Assembly (NCBI GenBank): GCA_000402295.1
Contig: AQRW01000088.1
Location: forward strand, 1-8,953
DNA length: 8,953 nucleotides
Origin: Candidatus Aerophobus profundus SCGC AAA252-L23
Lineage (GTDB): Bacteria > Aerophobota > Aerophobia > Aerophobales > Aerophobaceae
Direction of reading: 5' to 3'
Positions 6,163-8,953 of this stretch are shown one piece after another. The stretch's first letter is position 1. Each line of letters starts with the position of its first letter. The position numbers and the translations under genes are program-made. A model generated the notes under the pieces. The model was not told the origin of the DNA, searched no databases, and saw nothing but the letters and a program-made list of their open reading frames with translations.

Positions 6163-6534
6163 TTATCTTTTTTTCTTTTTCCCCATAACTCTTTTTCGTC
6201 CCTTACGAGTTCTGGCATTACACCTGGTTCGTTGGCCTCTTACCGGTAAACCTATCTTATGCCGAATTCCTCGGTAACAACCAATATCAATTAATCTTGA
6301 GATATTAGCGGCTATTTCTCTACGAAGTTCTCCTTCTATTATATAATTGCCCTCGATAATATGACGAAGATTATTTGTTTCTTCCTCAGTCAGGTCCTTT
6401 ATTCGAATATCGGGACTGACATTAGCTTCAGAGAGAACTTTTCTTGCCAGAGAACGCCCAATTCCATAAATGGCCGTTAGTCCAATCTCTGTCCCTTTAC
6501 CGGGAGGAAGTTCTATCCCCGCAATTCTTGCCAT
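6163..6534 (-). CDS. rpsM: 30S ribosomal protein S13
   Basis: S13 is in the head of the 30S subunit, forms bridges to the 50S subunit and touches the P-site tRNA through its C-terminal tail. The 123-residue protein starts MARIAGIELPPGK and contains the helix-hairpin-helix-like AIYGIGRSLARKVL (21-34). It ends with GLPVRGQRTRCNARTRKG (95-112) and a very basic tail. A Cys replaces the more common Thr in the QRT(K/R)(T)NARTR motif, a minor change. The ATG start has GGGAGGT 5 bases upstream. It lies 42 bases after rpmJ. In E. coli S4 represses this operon through the rpsM leader; the short gap here shows no obvious equivalent structure. Confidence 0.98.
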   Translation of the reverse strand: MARIAGIELPPGKGTEIGLTAIYGIGRSLARKVLSEANVSPDIRIKDLTEEETNNLRHIIEGNYIIEGELRREIAANISRLIDIGCYRGIRHKIGLPVRGQRTRCNARTRKGRKRVMGKKKKR

Positions 6535-6576
6535 TTTTGACCTCCCTGAAATCCGTATTCATATCTAATATCCATT

Positions 6577-6690
6577 TTAACCCTGCCGTTGTTTATGTTT
6601 GGGATTATCACAAATAACTCTGATTACCCCTTTTCTTTTTATAATTTTGCATTTTTTGCACATTTTTCGTACTGAGGAACGTACCTTCAC
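6577..6690 (-). CDS. rpmJ: 50S ribosomal protein L36
   Basis: L36 is a very small zinc-binding protein of the large subunit that stabilises 23S rRNA contacts. The 37-residue frame reads MKVRSSVRKMCKKCKIIKRK and continues to NPKHKQRQG. It has the zinc ligands Cys11, Cys14, Cys27 and His32 (C+ form) and the usual family length. It starts with GTG, overlapping the infA stop in a GTGA arrangement, with a purine-rich GGAGGGGAAG ribosome site inside the end of infA. This position between infA and rpsM is standard. Confidence 0.96.
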   Translation of the reverse strand: MKVRSSVRKMCKKCKIIKRKGVIRVICDNPKHKQRQG

Positions 6691-6914
6691 CTTCCCCTCC
6701 CTTCCCGGTAAACTATTCTCCCTCTGGATAGATCGTAAGGAGAAACTTCCAGATTAACTTTGTCCCCAGGGAGTATTCTTATGAACTTCATTCTCATTTT
6801 TCCACAAACATGAGCCAGAACATAATGACCATTCGGTAGCTCCACTTTGAATGTAGCATTAGGTAAAGTTTCTATCACAATGCCCGAGGCTTTGATTAAC
6901 TTCTCTTTAGCCAA
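6687..6914 (-). CDS. infA: Translation initiation factor IF-1
   Basis: IF-1 occupies the ribosomal A site during initiation and helps IF-2 and IF-3 select the start. The 75-residue product is one OB-fold domain and begins MAKEKLIKASGIVIETLPNATFKV. The conserved HVCGKMRMKFIRILPGDKV segment is at 35-53, and SPYDLSRGRIVYR is near the end. Family members are usually 71-75 residues. The gene uses TTG, supported by AGAGGT 7 bases upstream, and its start overlaps the end of map by 8 bases. Its stop overlaps the GTG of rpmJ. These overlaps suggest coupled translation of map-infA-rpmJ. Confidence 0.97.
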   Translation of the reverse strand: MAKEKLIKASGIVIETLPNATFKVELPNGHYVLAHVCGKMRMKFIRILPGDKVNLEVSPYDLSRGRIVYREGRGR

Positions 6915-7677
6915 TTTTCTTACCTCTTTCGGTCAAAATCATGTTCCCTCCCCTTACCACTGCTATGGTATGCTCGAAGTGGGCAGAAGGAGTTCCGTCA
7001 CTCGTTACCACTGTCCATTTATCGGGAAGAACTCTAACTTCTTGACTGCCCAGATTAACCATTGGCTCTATAGCCAGTACCATTCCCTCTCTAATTTTCT
7101 CTCCTCTTCCCCTCTGACCAAAGTTCGGCACTACCGGATCCTCATGCAAAGTAAAACCTACTCCATGTCCGAACAGCTCTCTAACTACTGAACAGCCATT
7201 GCTTTCTGCCCACTGTTCAATAGCATAAGAAATATCTCCTATTCGTTTCCCCACGCGCATTTGCCCGATACCCCGATAAAGAGCTTCTCTGGTTACCCTG
7301 ATTAACTTTTCTTTTTCCTTTCCTATCTCACCCACAGAATAAGTCCAGGCTGCATCAGCGAAGAAACCATTCATCTCAACGCCAATATCAACACTTACAA
7401 TATCACCTTCTTGAATACATCTCATCAAAGATGGGATACCGTGGACAACTTCCTCGTTAACAGAAATACAGCTTTCGGCTGGATATCCTCTGTACCCCTT
7501 GAAAGCAGGTCTGGCTCCCTTCTTATGAATTAAATCAGCAATCAAGTTATTTATCTGAACGGTGGTAACCCCGGGTTTTATAATATCCTCTCTTTCCAAA
7601 AGCCCAAATATTTCAGCAATAATTCTTCCACTTTTTTTGATAGAATCAATCTCTTTATCTGTCTTTAATCGAGTCAT
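6907..7677 (-). CDS. map: Methionine aminopeptidase, type I
   Basis: The enzyme removes the initiator methionine from nascent proteins whose second residue is small. The 256-residue protein has the full pita-bread metallopeptidase metal site: Asp97 (VDIGV), Asp108 (FFADAAWT), His171 (FGHGVG), Glu204 (AIEPM) and Glu235 (HFEHT). It also has the substrate-site His79 in NEEVVHGIP. It lacks the N-terminal zinc-finger extension of some type I enzymes. The ATG start has AGGTGAGG 5 bases upstream. It lies 197 bases after secY with no adk between them; that gap contains repeat copy B. It overlaps infA by 8 bases. The gene is probably transcribed from upstream of secY, since no good promoter is seen in the gap. 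Confidence 0.97.
   Translation of the reverse strand: MTRLKTDKEIDSIKKSGRIIAEIFGLLEREDIIKPGVTTVQINNLIADLIHKKGARPAFKGYRGYPAESCISVNEEVVHGIPSLMRCIQEGDIVSVDIGVEMNGFFADAAWTYSVGEIGKEKEKLIRVTREALYRGIGQMRVGKRIGDISYAIEQWAESNGCSVVRELFGHGVGFTLHEDPVVPNFGQRGRGEKIREGMVLAIEPMVNLGSQEVRVLPDKWTVVTSDGTPSAHFEHTIAVVRGGNMILTERGKKIG
6922..6927 (-). promoter_or_regulatory. Ribosome binding site of infA (supports TTG start)
   Basis: AGAGGT on the minus strand, inside the last codons of map, lies 7 bases before the TTG at 6914. The resulting protein starts MAKEK, as expected for IF-1. Confidence 0.75.
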
Positions 7678-7703
7678 TTCAGCCTCACCTCTCTCCTATG
7701 AAA

Positions 7704-7795
7704 CCGGTGAAAAATCCCAATATTGCAGCACTTCGATTTATCGAACCTTTTATTAAAGCAAGTTTCATAAATGAAAGCTCTACAAAAAACTACTT
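7704..7795 (-). repeat. Interspersed repeat, copy B, in the secY-map gap
   Basis: This is the second copy of the element at 1-92, in inverted orientation, with 78 of 92 bases equal. The core with the TTTCAT-TT-ATGAAA inverted repeat is almost identical. It fills about half of the secY-map gap and ends 7 bases before the purine-rich stretch that contains the map ribosome site. An open frame (7674-7856, TTG start, stop overlapping the map ATG) runs through it. There is no ribosome site before that TTG, and the frame is not conserved against copy A by codon position. I therefore treat it as a non-coding repeat. No target-site duplication is evident around it. Confidence 0.75.
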
Positions 7796-7847
7796 TATCA
7801 CTAGTCTTCTTATCCTCTGGCGACATTCCTAATGATTGACTCATTAT

Positions 7848-7868
7848 GGACGGCAAAAACTGCCGCCC
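7848..7868 (-). terminator. GC-rich hairpin just after secY
   Basis: On the minus strand GGGCGGCA pairs with TGCCGTCC (8 bp including one G-U) around the 5-base loop GTTTT. It begins 6 bases past the secY stop. No U run follows, so full intrinsic termination is unlikely; partial termination, pausing or 3'-end protection of the upstream mRNA is possible. Confidence 0.35.
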
Positions 7869-7874
7869 AAGACA

Positions 7875-8953
7875 TCATTTTTTGGCTCGAATAAAACCTT
7901 TGTAATGACGCATCAATAGATGAGACTCTAATTGTTGGGAAGTATCCAGAGCTACCCCTACGGCTATTAGAATCGAAGTCCCTCCAAAAGGAAAACTGTT
8001 AAAAAGTAGTTCCTGATTTATAATCACGGGTAATACAGCAATAAAAGCAAAAAAGAGGGCGCCAACAAAGGTCACCCTGGTGAGCACTTGGGTAATATAC
8101 TCGGCAGTGGACCTTCCCGGACGCAAGCCGGGAATGAACCCTCCATACTTGCGCATATTATCCGCTACCTCTACCGGGTTAAAAACCACCGCCGTATAGA
8201 AAAAAGTGAAGAAAATTACCGCCAGAGCATAAAGAACATAATAGAGAATTGAGCCAGGACTAAGCCAGCGAGCAATATCCTGGGTAATAGGATGCTGGAT
8301 AAATCTAGCTATGGTAGTAGGAAGCAAAAGTACGGAAATAGCAAAAATAATAGCTATAACTCCTACTCCCCCTATGCGAATGGGTAAATAAGTCATCTGT
8401 CCCCCATAGACCTTCCTGCCCACAACGCGTCGGGCATAACGAATGGGAATTCTCCTTTCAGCCTGATATACAAGTACCACAGCTGCTGTAACCAGAATAG
8501 CGATGATAGCAAATAGAAACAGGAGAAATGGCGTAATTTGGCCAGTTTTAGCTATCCGCAGAATATTTACCGCAGCTGGACGAACCTGAGCCACTATACC
8601 AGCGAAAATTATCAAAGAAATACCATTACCTATCCCTCTTTCAGTGATTTTCTCCCCCAGCCACATTATGAGGATGGTTCCCGTAATAAGGGTAATAGCG
8701 GCCGGGAAAATAAACTGCCAGCCGCGGTAAAAAACAAAAGCCCCTTCATTGATGCTTTGAATCCAGATAATTAAAGCCAGTCCCTGAATAGCAGCGATAG
8801 GCAGGGTACCGTATCTAGATATCTGCATAATTTTCTTCCGACCTTCCTCCCCTTGTCGACTCAATTTCTCCAACTGCGGAATAGCCACCGTTAAAAGTTG
8901 CATAATAATAGAAGCACTGATATACGGCATAATTCCCAGAGAAAAAATAGACA
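7875..8953 (-). CDS. secY: Preprotein translocase subunit SecY (5' end outside window)
   Basis: SecY is the membrane channel of the Sec translocon, which secretes unfolded proteins or inserts membrane proteins together with SecE and SecG. The window holds about 358 codons. The frame continues through the window edge as SIFSLGIMPYISASIIMQLL, the start of transmembrane helix 2, so the Met at 8930 is internal. The missing part should be the N-terminus with helix 1 and the plug. Helices 2-10 follow, with the cytoplasmic loop RRIPIRYARR that contacts SecA or the ribosome, and the loop KYGGFIPGLRPG, a conserved functional site. The protein ends SHLLMRHYKGFIRAKK. It is the last gene of the spc operon part, next to map rather than adk. 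Confidence 0.97.
   Translation of the reverse strand, partial: SIFSLGIMPYISASIIMQLLTVAIPQLEKLSRQGEEGRKKIMQISRYGTLPIAAIQGLALIIWIQSINEGAFVFYRGWQFIFPAAITLITGTILIMWLGEKITERGIGNGISLIIFAGIVAQVRPAAVNILRIAKTGQITPFLLFLFAIIAILVTAAVVLVYQAERRIPIRYARRVVGRKVYGGQMTYLPIRIGGVGVIAIIFAISVLLLPTTIARFIQHPITQDIARWLSPGSILYYVLYALAVIFFTFFYTAVVFNPVEVADNMRKYGGFIPGLRPGRSTAEYITQVLTRVTFVGALFFAFIAVLPVIINQELLFNSFPFGGTSILIAVGVALDTSQQLESHLLMRHYKGFIRAKK

Noticed and set aside
7674..7856. A 60-codon minus-strand frame between secY and map, its stop overlapping the map ATG
   Set aside because: It starts at TTG inside the post-secY hairpin with no ribosome site, and most of its middle is the repeat. The frame is not conserved by codon position against the other repeat copy, so I do not call it a gene.

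Overview
The window is a bacterial chromosomal segment in which every convincing gene lies on the minus strand. Read right to left, it is the distal end of the spc operon followed by the alpha operon: secY (5' end outside the window), map, infA, rpmJ, rpsM, rpsK, rpsD, rpoA, rplQ, truA. After a 278-base intergenic region comes a second, tighter cluster, tilS-hisB-dtd. The DNA is moderately AT-rich by eye. The gene order is typical of many Bacteria. Four genes (infA, rpsD, rpoA, truA) are read from TTG and rpmJ from GTG. The protein sequences do not point firmly to a well-studied phylum. An uncultured or candidate lineage is plausible, but I cannot name one from this sequence alone.

Right part (7875-8953): most of secY, the protein-conducting channel. 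It is followed by a short GC-rich hairpin and a 197-base gap before map. In many bacteria adk lies between secY and map. Here there is no adk; the gap instead holds one copy (7704-7795) of a roughly 92-base repeat. The second copy is at 1-92, on the opposite strand.

Centre (2920-7677): map, infA and rpmJ are linked by 4-8 base overlaps. The ribosomal proteins S13, S11 and S4, the RNA polymerase alpha subunit, L17 and the pseudouridine synthase TruA follow at short spacing. Together these genes supply translation initiation, N-terminal methionine removal, 30S assembly, transcription and tRNA maturation. They are probably co-transcribed from a promoter upstream of the window. The C-terminal domain of RpoA keeps its fold signature, but an ungapped comparison suggests it has lost the two best-known DNA-binding residues (E. 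coli R265 and N268).

Left part (1-2919): a good sigma70-type promoter (2802-2830), with an inverted repeat abutting its -35, heads the tilS-hisB-dtd transcript. That transcript has a leader of about 150 bases containing a long hairpin. The cluster joins tRNA-Ile lysidine modification and D-aminoacyl-tRNA proofreading with a lone histidine-biosynthesis gene. After dtd, a second strong promoter (113-141) points left, out of the window, through the first repeat copy. I found no phage, IS, CRISPR, toxin-antitoxin or other novel multi-gene system. The noteworthy items are the repeat pair, the missing adk, the unusual alpha C-terminal domain and the two similar promoters.
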